Positions 47,309 to 58,004 of a stretch of DNA of 64,000 bases are shown here, in pieces. Position numbers and translations under genes: made by a program. A model generated the notes under the pieces. It was given only the letters and a program-made list of their open reading frames with translations, was not told the origin of the DNA and did not search any database. The number at the start of each line of letters is the position of its first letter. Position 1 is the first letter of the stretch. The stretch lies in contig NC_063168.1 of assembly GCF_023159225.1 (NCBI RefSeq), positions 43,844,562-43,908,561 on the forward strand. Reading direction: 5' to 3'. Source of the DNA: Perognathus longimembris pacificus (lineage: Eukaryota > Chordata > Mammalia > Rodentia > Heteromyidae).

Positions 47309-47444
47309 GAACATGTTTTGGTTAAAAAAAAATGTTTAGTGAGAGCTGCAGCAAATAATGGTTGTGGGGAAATACCACTTCACAGAAATAAAGATACTTA
47401 AAAATAAGCAGGAATAATATTATTGTGGAAAAAATGGCATGTAC

Positions 47445-47515
47445 AATTGAGCCAGGAAGATCATGAGTTCAAGGCCAGCTTCAGCCACATTGAGAAATCT
47501 TGTATCAAAAACAAA
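47445..47515 (+). mobile_element. 7SL/B1-like fragment, plus strand
   Basis: 'gccaggaagatcatgagttc' and 'aaggccagcttcagccaca' are the downstream half of a B1 unit, ending in an A-rich tail. The first half is missing. Confidence 0.6.
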
Positions 47516-47762
47516 AAGAGCAAATTTTACAAAAAGGTTAAATTAATATACTGATTTACTAAATAGGAAGACTAAATATATTGATGAGGTTAATTCCTTA
47601 CACATAAAGTACATATTCCTTACACATATCAATTACAATATGAGAACATCTGAAAACAAATGATATAGTAATCTGTGAAATAAATAGGAGATCTGAAAAA
47701 TAAAATAATCCAGAATATGATTTAAAATATTAAGAAATATGTGAAAAGTAAAGCAAAGAGAA

Positions 47763-48135
47763 TCTGGGTGCTAAGGGCTCATATCTAAGTCTAGCTGCTC
47801 AGGAGACTGAGATCTGAGGATCACACAAAGTTCAGAGCCAACCAAAGAAAGTCCATTAGAATCTTATCTCTAGTTAATCACCAAAAAAGTCAGAACTTGA
47901 GCTCTGGCTCAAGTGATACGGCAGTAGATTTAAGCAAAATAGCCTAGTGACAATGCCCAGGTCCTGAATTCATGCCCAGTGCAGCTGTGGCTCAAGTGGT
48001 AGAGCACTAGCTTTGAACAAAAAAAAAAGAACAACAACAACAAAAAAAAACGCCTTAGGGACAATGCCCAGATCCTGAGTTCAAACCCAGGAGGAGCACA
48101 CACAAATACACACACACACACACACACACAGTGGA
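47763..48135 (+). mobile_element. B1-Geo-Geo: SINE with two Geo tails
   Basis: A 7SL head (47765-47880) is followed by one Geo tail (about 47895-47980, A box 'tggctcaagtgat') and then a second Geo tail (about 47984-48092, A box 'tggctcaagtggt', B box 'gagttcaaaccc'). The second tail is split by an A-rich run at 48018-48050. A (CA)n run follows at 48100-48130. The minus-strand open frame 47930-48127 lies entirely in this repeat. Confidence 0.85.
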
Positions 48136-48277
48136 ACTGAACTGAGACACGAGAGTTCAGTTAAAAAAAACAAACAATTCTGAAGAAAAATCTATTAGTT
48201 GTATATGAATTTATGTAGGAAAACTCTAAAAATAGTATTTCAGCAATGTCATATCTTAAACATTAGTTAATTTTATG

Positions 48278-51200
48278 ATGATATTTTATTTTTTTCTTAT
48301 TTATTGTCAAAGTGATATACAGAGAGATTACAGTTTCATACGTTAGGCCTTGGGTACATTTCTTATACTGTTTGTTACCTCCTCCCCTATTCCCCCCTTC
48401 CCCCTCCTTCTTCCCCTCTTCCCCTATCAGTTGTTTAGTCGGTTTACACTAACTGGTTTTGCAAGTATTGCATTTGGAGTTGTTTGTCTTTATATTCTTT
48501 GTCTCTCGATTTTGATATGCCCTTTCACTTCCCTAGTTCTAATACCAGTATATACAGTACCCAGTGTACTCAGATGAGATACAGTGATCGCAACCGGACA
48601 ACCACAGGAAGGGGATACAAAAGTATCATCAACAATAGAAGCTACAGTTTCACATGGCATGTTGAAAGTAATTACAACAATGATATAACAGTCGTTTCTA
48701 TAACATGGAGTTCATTTCACTTAGCATCATCTTATGCATTCATAAGGGCATAGCTCTTAGGCTCTTGTGATCCTCTGCTGTGACTAGCTTAAACCTGTGC
48801 TAATTATTCCCTATGAGGGAGACCATACAGTCCATGTTTCTTTGTGTCTGGCTCACTTCACTAGGTATAAGGTTTTCCAAGTCCTTCCATTTCCTTACAA
48901 ATGTCATTCTTTCTGATAGAGGCATAAAATTCCATTGTGTATATGTACCACATTTTCCTGATCCATTTGTCTACTGAGGGGAATCTGGGCTGGTTCCATA
49001 TTTTAGCAATGACAAATTGTGCTGCGATGAACACTGTTGTCCTGGTGGCTTTAGTGTGTTCTTGTTTGTGGTCTTTTGGGTAGATGCCCAAAAGTGGGGC
49101 TGCTGGGTCATAGGGGAGTTCTATATTTAGCCTTCTGAGGAATCTCCATACCGCTTTCCAGAGTGGCTGATCCAGTTTACATTCCCACCAACAATTAAGT
49201 AGGGTTCCCTTTTGGCTACATCCCCTCCAACATTTATTATTGTTAGTTTTATTGATAAAGGCCATTCTTACTTGGGTAAGGTGGAATCTCAATGTTGTTT
49301 TGATTTGCATTTCTTTTATGGCCAGTGATGTAGAGCACTTTTTCATATGTCTCTTGGCCATTCTCATTTCCTCCTCAGAGAAGTCTCTTTGTAAGTCTTT
49401 AGCCCACTTGTTGAGGGGGCTGTTGGTTCTTTGTTGTTTTCTTTTGGGAATTTAATTTTTTTATTTCTGCATATATTTTAAATATGAGGCCTTTGTCCAT
49501 TGTATGGCTGGTAAAGATATTTTCCCCATCTGTGGGCTTTCTGTTTATCTTGCAAGCTATGTCCTTTGCCATGCAGAAGCTCTGCAGTTTGATGCAGTCC
49601 CATTTGTCCATGCTTTCCTTGATTTGTAGCATTTCTGGGTCTTTGTTAAGGAAGTATCGTCCTGTGTCAAGGAGCCCAAGTTTTTCTTCTACTCCTTCTT
49701 TTAGTGTTTTCAGGGTATCTGTTTTTATTTTGAGATCTTTGATCCATTTGGAATTGATTTTGGTGCAGGGTGATATATAAGGATCTACTTTTAGTTTGTT
49801 GCATGTGTTGAACCAGTTTTTCCAGCACCATTTGTTAAAGAGGCTATCTTTCTTCCATCCTATTTTTTTAGCTCCTTCATCAAAGATTAAGTAGGCATAA
49901 TTCTGGGTGTTCATTTCTGGGTCTTCAATTCTGTTCCATCGGTCTTCAGGCCTGTTCCCATGCCAATACCAAGCTGTTTTTATTACTATAGCTTTATAAT
50001 ACAGCTTGAAGTTAGGTATTGTAATTCCTCCAGCACTGTTCTTTCTTTTTAGGATTGTTTTTGCTCTTCACACTCTTCTATTGTTCCATATGAATTTCTG
50101 GATTGCTCCCTCTATTTCATTAAAAAAAATGGTGTTGGGATATTAATGGGTATTGCATTGAATTTGTAGATAGACTTTGGCAATATTGCCATTTTGACTA
50201 TATTAATCCTCCCAATCCAGGAGCGTGGGAGGTTTTTCCATTTTCTTAGTTCTGACTTAATTTCATTTTTCATGTTTTTAAAGTTCTCATCATAGAGGTC
50301 TTTCACTTCTTTGGTTAAGGTTATTCCTAGGTATTTTATGCTTTTTGAGGCTATTGCAAAAGGAGTTGCACCAGCCCCACTGGCCACCCAATGCTTGCCC
50401 CCAGAGCCAAGGCAGCTGGAGCAGGGTTCCCAACCTGGCCCTCCTACCTGGAACCCCTGCTCGCTGAGTGGCCACCACTTCCTGCCAGAATCCTCCAGGA
50501 GCCCTGAGATGCTGGCACAGCTGCTGCCCCTTCCTGGAGGCCCCAGCCAGCCCCAGGAAGCCCCCCGGGTCTGCTTCTGGGCTGTCCCAGGCACTCTTCC
50601 CTGCTGTGGCCCAGGCTAGCCCCATCTAGGCACCCCCAGCCCCAGCCCCGGGCGGGTGCCAAAAGCCTCTCGTGCCTGCCCCTCCACAGGCCTTGGCTGG
50701 GTTCCTTTCCTGACTTGCCCACTGGAGTTCTAGTATCTGGAGATTTGTTCTGCAGACACCCCCATACCCATGCTCCCCTGTTCTCCTGCCATCCCCACAG
50801 AGTTATTTTTACACAGAAGTCATAACCTATACTCATTAACTGCTACAGGTAAAGGGGGGCCCTGGCATTGAGACCACAGGTGCCCACTGTCTCCACCCCC
50901 CCCACCAACTGTGTACCCTGCCACCTGACCTCCAAGACAGATTCGTTTTTTTAAATTAGATTTTGTTAATAAAGCATTGAAAGTTCAAAAAAAAAAAAGA
51001 AAGAAAGAAAAAGGAGTTGCTTTCTTGATTTCAGCCTTGGTCTTCGGGTCATTGGCGTATAGAAAGGCCATTGATTTTTAGGGTTTCTGTTATATCCTGC
51101 AACTTTGCCAAAGTTTTGGATCAGCTCTAGTAGCTTGGGAGTAGAGTCAATGGGGTTCTTTAGGTATAGGATCATGTCATCTGCAAAGAGAGAAAGTTTA

Positions 51201-53230
51201 ACTTCATCTTTTCCTATTTAGATCCCCTTTATGTTTTCTTCTTGCCTAATTTGCTCTGGCTAGGAATTCTAGTACTATGTTGAAGAGGAAGAGAGAGAGC
51301 AGACATCCCTGTCTTGCTCCTGATTTTCAAGGGAATGGCTTTAGATTTTCACCATTTAGAATTATGCTAGCTGTTGGTTTGTCATAGACAGCCTTTATTA
51401 TATTCAGGAATGTTTCCTGGAATCCCAATTTTTCCAGGGCTTTTATCATAAATGGGTGCTGGATTTTATTGAATGCCTTTTCCACATGTAGAAATATAAC
51501 CATGTGATTCTTTACCTTGCTCCTGTTGATGTGGTGGATTACATCAACTGACTTGCGTGTATTGAACCAACTTTGCATCCCTGGGATGACTCCAGTTTGA
51601 TCGTGGTGTATGATTTTTGATGACCTGTTGAAGTCGATTGGCAAGAATTTTGTTGAGAATTTTTGCATCAATGTTCATCAGGGAAATCGGTCTATAGTTC
51701 TCTTTCTGTGATGAGTCCCTGCCTGGTTTGGGGATGAGGGTTATACTGGCTTCATAGAATGTGTCTGGTAGTGAACTTTCTCTTTCAATTTCATTGCAGA
51801 TTTTGAGAAATATTGGTGTGAGTTCTGTTTTGAAGGCCTTGTAGAATTCTGCAGTGAATCTGTCTGGACCTGGGCTTCTCTTGGATGGGAGATCTCTTAT
51901 TGCCGTTTCTATTTCAATACTGGATATGGGTCTGTTTAGAAGGTTTAAATCTTCATGGTTGAGTTTGGGGATATCAGTTTTTTCAAGGAAATCATCCATT
52001 TCTTCTATGTTCTTGAATTTGTTGGCATAAAGGTTTGCAAAATAGTCCCTTACTGTGTTCTGAATTTTGGTTGTTTCTGTGGTGATGTTACCTGCTTCAT
52101 CTCTTATCATGTTTATCTGGGTGTGCTTCCTTTGTTTTTTGGTCAGGTTTGCTAGGGGTCTGTCTATCTTGTTAATTTTTTCAAAGAACAAACTCTTCGT
52201 TTTGTTGATTCTTTTGACTTTTTTTGTCTCTAAGTCATTTAATTCTGACTTGATTTTAATTATTTGCTTATGTCTATTGGCTTGGGGTTTGGCTTGTTCT
52301 CTTTCAAGGAGCTTAAGGTGCTTCCTTAAGTTGTTGAACCACTGTTTCTCCAATTTGTGGAGGTAGGCACTCAGAGATAAAAATTTTCCTCTGAGTACTG
52401 CCTTTGCTGTATCCCAAAGGAGCCAGTACTTTGTGTGCTCATCTTGGTTTAATTCCATAAACATTTGAATTTCTGTTTTAATTTCTTCAATGACCCACTG
52501 ATGGCTCAGTGTTGTTTAGTCTTCACGAATTGTAGGATTTATTGCAGTGGCTGTTTGAGTTGATCTCTAATTTTATTCCCTTGTGGTCTGAGAGAATGCA
52601 GGGAATGATTTCGATACTTCTGAATTTGTACAGATTTGCTTTGTGCCCTAAGATGTGATCTATTTTGGAGAATATTATATGTGATGCTGAAAAGAATGTG
52701 TATTCTAGTGTTGTTGGATGGAATATTCTGTAGATGTAGGTTAAATCTAGTTGATCTATGCAGTTGTTTAGTTCTGTGGTTTCTTTGTTCAGTTTTTGGC
52801 GTGTTGATCTGTTAAGGGTTGGAGTGGAGTGTTAAAGTCTCCAACTATCAAGGTGTTTGGGTCTGTGAGTGTTTTTAGAGTCAGTAGTGTTTCTTTGATG
52901 AAGTTGCCTGCTCCTGTATTTGGGGTGTAGATACTTAGGATGGTTATATCCTATCGTAGGAGAGATCCTTTTATTAGTATGTAGTAACCTTCTTTGTTTC
53001 TTCTTACCATTTCTAATTTGAAGTCCATTTTATCTGATACTAGGATTGCAACTCCAGCCTGTTTATGGGGGCCTTTTGCTTGGTAGATTTTATTCTAGCC
53101 TTTCACCTTTAGAAGATGTTTGCTTTTGCTGGATAGATGTGTCTCTTGGAGGCAGCAGAAAGGTGGATCTTGAATTTTGATCCAACTTATGAGCCTATGT
53201 CATTTGATGGGAAAATTATATGATATTTTA
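48278..53230 (-). mobile_element. L1 element, 5'-truncated, nearly whole ORF2
   Basis: The element is sense on the minus strand, bounded by an 11-bp TSD ('atgatatttta' at 48278-48288 and 53220-53230). Order from its 3' end: A-rich tail, 3' UTR with polypurine tract (48370-48426), ORF2 C-terminus with the cysteine motif (near 49180-49240), reverse transcriptase and endonuclease. Visible catalytic landmarks are the RT FADD box at 51176-51187, the EN motif VGDFN near 52825-52845, SDHKG near 52580 and QETH near 53140. The 5' border lies about 15-20 codons into ORF2, so ORF1 and the 5' UTR are absent. Frameshifts and stops separate the surviving frames (52464-51544, 51671-51327, 49914-49399, 49367-48861). 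A retrocopy interrupts it at 50358-51020. Inactive. Confidence 0.96.
50358..51020 (+). pseudogene. GC-rich retrocopied mRNA 3' end inside L1
   Basis: An insertion of about 639 bp (50370-51008) is flanked by a perfect 12-bp TSD ('aaaaggagttgc', 50358-50369 and 51009-51020). It ends in 'aataaagcattgaaagttc' and a poly(A)/GAAA tail, so it is sense on the plus strand, opposite to its host L1. The insert is much richer in G+C than anything nearby, and is Pro/Gly-coding in most frames. One plus frame is open to a stop at about 50617-50619, so it may include a C-terminal coding end, but I do not recognise the gene. The three long minus-strand open frames (50112-50836) arise from composition and from joining L1 to insert. 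This dates the insert as younger than the L1. Confidence 0.92.
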
Positions 53231-53427
53231 GACAATACATTTTCAAGAGAGTAAAAAGGTTTAAAATGCATAAAACTGAAAATTATTTGGAAAAGATAAT
53301 ACACACTGAGATTGATTAACAGACAGGATTTATAAAAGCAAATGGAAGTTATATCACCTCCCCACTCCTCCAACCCAGAGTTGAACATCCCTTGCTTTCT
53401 CAAATGATACATTGAATTTCTAAAAAT

Positions 53428-53630
53428 AAGTCTGTAACCCTAGCTCAGATCTGTGGTTCAAAGCCACCTAGCCAGGAAAGTCCACGAGACTCTTACATCT
53501 AATTAACTACCAAAATGCTAGAAGTGGCACTGTATGTAGTCCAAGTATTAGAACACTAGCTTTGATCAAAGAAAGCTCAAGGCAAAGCACCCAAGCCCTG
53601 AGGTCAAGCCCTAGGACAGATGTGAACCAC
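53428..53630 (+). mobile_element. B1-Geo SINE, plus strand, head truncated
   Basis: 'tctgtaaccctagctcagat' retains a shortened 7SL head. The linker 'aggaaagtccacgagactct' and the Geo tail 'agaacactagctttgatcaa' with B box 'aggtcaagccc' follow. Confidence 0.8.
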
Positions 53631-53664
53631 CACCTTCATCTATTTTTATATTTTACAAAAAATC

Positions 53665-53845
53665 TGTTGAGGTGGCCGGCAATGTGGCTTAGTGCTAGAA
53701 TGCTTTCCTAGCATGCATGAAAGTCTGGTTTTATTCCTCAATACCACATAAACAGAAAAAGCCAGAAGTGTCATTGTCCCTCAAGTGGTATAATGCTAGC
53801 CTTGAGCAAAAGAACTTCAGAGGTAGAAACCAGGGGCAGAAGGCA
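53665..53845 (+). mobile_element. IDL-Geo SINE, older copy
   Basis: Head: 'gccggcaatgtggcttagtg', 'ctttcctagcatgcatgaaa', 'attcctcaataccacat'. The Geo tail follows at about 53760 ('tcaagtggtataatgctagc'). The 3' end is incomplete. Its head variant resembles the copy at 60.97 kb more than the young group. Confidence 0.85.
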
Positions 53846-53849
53846 AAGT

Positions 53850-54470
53850 TCTGTCATGCGCATTCACTTCTGTGTTCTCCACACCAGTTCTGTGAGAAGG
53901 TATTCCCAAGCAGTGTTAATGTTTATCCCATGCTCAGTATAATCTTTCCATCTGAAAAGCTTCATAATTTCTGCATTTTTTGTTGTTTTTACAAAGTTCA
54001 AACAAGTGTGTCTGATAGGCAAGTATGATCTTTCATTCTCACAGTTGTTTTCAAATGGCTTGGAGGCGTTGGAAGGATGGCGCTAGATATGGAAGTAGCA
54101 CAGGGCAATGGTGGCTGTTTCATGTGTATATAAACTACACACCTGTGGGTCCAGCCGCAATGATGCATTACTATTGATGGGGTCAGTGTGATGTCTTTTG
54201 GATAAATGGTCTTCCAAGAGACCAAAGAAATATTTGGTAAATACTTGACCTATTTTTTAAAAGTTTAATTTGTAAAATATTTATTTTAAGGACTTATTTA
54301 GTATGTTAAAAAAAACTGGTATTAAGTTCCTCCCAACGTATAGATTTTTTTTTTAAATATGAGTTTTTTGTCAGTAACAGAAAAGTGGAGAAGCAAGTGT
54401 GCTATTTTTGTAAGATAATTTATTTGGGGATTCGAGTTCCCTATTTGACAATCAAGACTTTTTCTCCTTG
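53850..54470. other. Unassigned sequence
   Basis: No gene recognised. The opposing open frames near 53998-54225 lack features. Confidence 0.4.
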
Positions 54471-54700
54471 CTCTTTTTATTTATTTATTTATTTTTTTTG
54501 GCCAGTCCTGGGCCTTGGACTCAGGGCCTGAGCACTGTCCCTGGCTTCTTCCCACTCAAGGCTAGCACTCTGCCACTTGAGCCACAGCGCCGCTTCTGGC
54601 CGTTTTCTGTATATGTGGTGCTGGGGAATCGAACCTAGGGCCTCGTGTATCCGAGGCAGGCACTCTTGCCACTAGGCTATATCCCCAGCCCTCTTTTTTT
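54471..54700 (-). mobile_element. IDL-Geo SINE, minus strand, young
   Basis: An inverted copy begins with a T-rich stretch (54478-54499), followed by the complement of the Geo tail and of the ID head. The CpGs of the young subfamily are kept ('cacagcgccgcttctggccg'). A short TSD of the ctcttttt type is visible on both sides but merges with T runs. Confidence 0.94.
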
Positions 54701-54802
54701 TTTTTTTTTTTAACATAATAAGCTTTTCCCAAGTAGTAGTGACTGTTAAGTTCTAGAATGTAGATGCTCTATCTACCCTTCTGAAACAAAATAAACCAAA
54801 AG

Positions 54803-54890
54803 ATACAAAAAAAAAAAAAAAAAAAAACCTCAGAGACAGTGCTCAGGCCTTGAGTTCAAGCCTCAGTTTTGGGGAAAAAAAAAACAAAAA
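54803..54890 (+). mobile_element. Orphan Geo 3' end after A tract
   Basis: A run of about 22 A (54808-54829) leads into 'cagagacagtgctcaggcct' and B box 'gagttcaagcctc', then another A run. Only the last third of a Geo tail is present, with no head. Confidence 0.75.
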
Positions 54891-54899
54891 ACTGTTGAA

Positions 54900-55945
54900 A
54901 TTTGCCCCCATGGGTTAATGCTCCCTTTGTATTCTTCATCTGACTTTATTCCCCTTTCTTCCAGTATATTATCATTTTAGTGGTATCTCATATGACAGGG
55001 ACAAACATTGTATGCTCAGTTGATAATCTGGAACAAGTGGTCTTTTCATTAATTTTGTGTGATTATTTGACTTCATGGAAAAATATAATAGTTAAAATAA
55101 AATGGCAACTAATGAGTGGACTCTAATAAGAATTAAAAGTTCATAAAGAGTTTTTTTTGATAAATCAGTGTATAACTCAGTATAATACACTGATCAAAGA
55201 AATAAGCTAAAGTAATTCAGATAAGCCTAAAGAAATATTTTAAATGTAATTAATAATAAAATCACTAAGTTTAAGTAACAACAAAGCAGTGATTTTATAT
55301 ATTATAGATATCTTGGTTGCAACCCATTAAATAAATATATTTCACAGTCCACTGAGCAAAATTAATTTGGTGAGCAAAAAATAGATAAGCACATTCAAGT
55401 TCACTTTGATGGTAAAAGGAAGATTGTAGGTTCTTTCTTTGTGTTGACTACTGTGATTGTATTAATAAACAAATTATCATTTCCCTGGAATATCTGTTGC
55501 AGCAGTGATTGTAAGCAATTCTAATTCTTTCCTATGACAAGTTGCTGAAGACATGTGAAATTTGTTCTTATTTTGACTGTATTAAATAACCCATTTCCAT
55601 GTTTCCCATCAATTCTCTTACCAGTTATTTTCATGGTTTATTATTTGTTTTCATAGTTATTTTCTTAGAATGCAGCACACTGCCGGAGTGTGAAATGTTT
55701 ATGTTGAATGAAGATTGAGGGTAGACTAGGTTCAGCTTTGCCGAATTTTGTCAGATAAACTGCACAGTAAACTTAGCTTTAAAAGAAATTGGCAGAGATA
55801 AATACCTAAGCATCTTTCCTTATAAGAAAAGACTTGGAGGTAAAGTGAGAGCACCTGCCATTTATACACAGAGTGGCAAGGGAGATCATAGAACTGAAAT
55901 TGATGTTCACCAGTAGATGAAGTAGATGAAAGGACAGAATATGGT
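54900..55945. other. Unassigned AT-rich sequence
   Basis: Nothing recognised. Confidence 0.45.
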
Positions 55946-55949
55946 AAAA

Positions 55950-56020
55950 ATAATGGGCTGGTGGTGTACTTCTAAGGGTAAAAACCCTGCCTAGCAAGTG
56001 AGTCCAAAATTCAAGGTTTC
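55950..56020 (+). mobile_element. ID-like monomer, plus strand
   Basis: 'gggctggtggtgtacttcta', 'ccctgcctagcaagtgagtc' and 'aaaattcaag' follow the tRNA-derived ID layout with A-box-like and B-box-like positions. It has no Geo tail. The minus-strand 108-codon frame over it is unsupported. Confidence 0.6.
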
Positions 56021-56431
56021 CAAAAATGTAAAAGATGCCCCAACCAACATGTAGGACAAGGGACAAATGGTAATAGGAAAGAAGGTATTTGGAACATGTT
56101 AATAGAAGAATGAAATCTCCAAATGGTTTCATATTTGAAATGCTCCTTACAATCTCCTGTATTTAGAATGCCAGCCTCCTACAGTGCTTTGGAGGTTGTG
56201 TGAGGAAGTTTTCCCACCCTCTAATTGTGTTACTTAGCTGCCATCTAGAGTAGCAGAGTAACATTTGATGATGTACCAAGTATTTTAGAGAATGGAGGCT
56301 TCACATATTTAGCATCAGAATCCAGAAAATCAGTCTTGGGTCATCTTATCCAATGCAGATAAAACCCAAATCGCTATATCATTATATTACTTGTTTCCTT
56401 TATGCAAATTCATAGGGTTTTTTTGGGGGGA

Positions 56432-56525
56432 GGGAGGGTTATCTGTTGTGGGGCTTGAACTCTCAGCCTGGTGCTATCCCTAAGCTCTTCAAATTAAAGC
56501 TAATGCTCTAACACAGCACCACTTC
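56432..56525 (-). mobile_element. Geo tail fragment, minus strand
   Basis: 'gtggggcttgaactctcagc' (inverted B box) to 'aaagctaatgctctaacaca' (inverted A-box neighbourhood). The head is not recognisable. Confidence 0.65.
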
Positions 56526-56529
56526 CTCA

Positions 56530-57420
56530 ATTCATAACTTTAATTATTTGCATCACATCTTAATTTTTTCCAGTCATCTCATTGCATAGCACACTTCAGG
56601 ATATCAAAAATCTTATTAATATAATATTATTAATATTCAGGAATAATTCAATGCTTAGCACATAGTAGGCACACAGACTGAGAGAATTATTAATGGACTA
56701 GACAATATTTAAAGAAAGCATCTGGGAGGCTAAGCATATAGGGATGGCATGCAAGACTTTTGTTTGAGTTCAGTTGGAAAGCTGGCATTGTCTCAGTGGG
56801 TGAACACAACAGCAGTTTTTGATAAGTGATTAAAACAAGCCAGAACACAAATTGTCTATTGTAGCATTTGCTGAATAGCTTTAAGGAACTGCCAGAAAAT
56901 CCATTAGAAACCCTGATTATCTGCCATAAAGACCAGGAAAAAATTGCTTCAGGCTGAATTGTTTCTTAGAGGACATTATCTGCAAAATGAATGCTTTTTC
57001 CAATTAATAACTGTTCAGAAACTTTGAAAAACTATATTAATTCCTTACATGATATCTATGGTTATGCCTCTTTCTGTTAGTTCTACTCCCAATAAAGAGC
57101 TTTGTTCTTATTTATATAGAAGTCCTTGTTCCATTTGAATTTCTTGACAAAGAAATTGTTTTCTGCTTAACACAGTAATTGATATTAGAAAATCCCAATG
57201 AAGGCATCATGAAATGAGAGGTAAAACATAGCATTTTGGAGTGAGGTATATCACATTCAATCTAAGCTTTATGGTTTTCATGAACATTTTTGTCTTCTCA
57301 AATTTTAGGATTTTTTTTCCTTCATTGAAGTGGACTTAATAAATTAATTTGCTAGCACCTTTAAGACAACAAACAAGTCATACATATAAAATATCTGGCA
57401 TAAACACTGAAACCAAAGGT
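56530..57420. other. Unassigned sequence
   Basis: A MIR/L2-like scrap ('gcttagcacatagtaggcac') is at about 56652. Otherwise nothing recognised. Confidence 0.4.
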
Positions 57421-57424
57421 TTCT

Positions 57425-57650
57425 TCTTGTTGTTGCCAGCACTGGGGATCAAACTCAAGGTCTGGTTATTCTTCATCTTTCTCTCAATAGTGGCACTTTG
57501 CCAGGTAAGACACACCTTCACTTCTGGCTTTTTGCTGGTTAATTTGATAAAAGAATCTTCTGGACTTTCTTGCTCTGGTTGGCTTTGAACTGAGATCCTC
57601 AGATCTCAGCCTCTAAGAATAGCTAAGATTATAGGCATGAGTCATCTAGT
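57425..57650 (-). mobile_element. B1-Geo SINE, minus strand
   Basis: Inverted tail ('ggggatcaaactcaaggtct') and inverted 7SL head ('gagatcctcagatctcagcc', 'gattataggcatgagtcatc'). The A-box part of the tail is poorly kept. Confidence 0.78.
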
Positions 57651-57784
57651 TGACGTGTAAGCTTAAAATGTACATTCTACACTCTATTATGAAACAGGAC
57701 ACAGGGAGAAGAAGATTAAAGATTAGTGATTTTTGAGTTATTTGAAATTATTCTAATTAATTGTTTCAGTAGTGCCTTTCCAAT

Positions 57785-57992
57785 TTCTAGTTTTCTTGTA
57801 GAATTTGGGTTGGATCTAAAATTCACTTTCTCCAGTCTATCTACCATGTCTCTCAACACCCATGTCTGTTAATCATTCTTTTATACACTTCTAGTTTTCT
57901 TGTAGAATTTGGGTTGGATCTAAAATTCACTTTCTCCAGTCTATCTTCCATGTCTCTCAACACCCATGTCTGTTAATCATTCTTTTATACAC
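57785..57992. repeat. Tandem duplication, 2 x 104 bp
   Basis: 57785-57888 is repeated directly as 57889-57992 with a single difference that I can see ('ctatctacc' versus 'ctatcttcc'). The near identity indicates a recent segmental duplication. The unit is not a recognised repeat. It lies just 12 bp left of an L1 target-site duplication. Confidence 0.97.
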
Positions 57993-58004
57993 TTTTAAAA
58001 TCTC

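Noticed and set aside
50112..50836. Three long GC-rich minus-strand open frames
   Set aside because: They cross the boundary between L1 and an oppositely oriented retrocopy. The sense strand of the insert, shown by its poly(A) tail, is plus.
51544..52464. 306-codon reverse-transcriptase-like frame as an active gene
   Set aside because: It is a fragment of L1 ORF2; frameshifts and stops on both sides and the missing 5' end make the element inactive.
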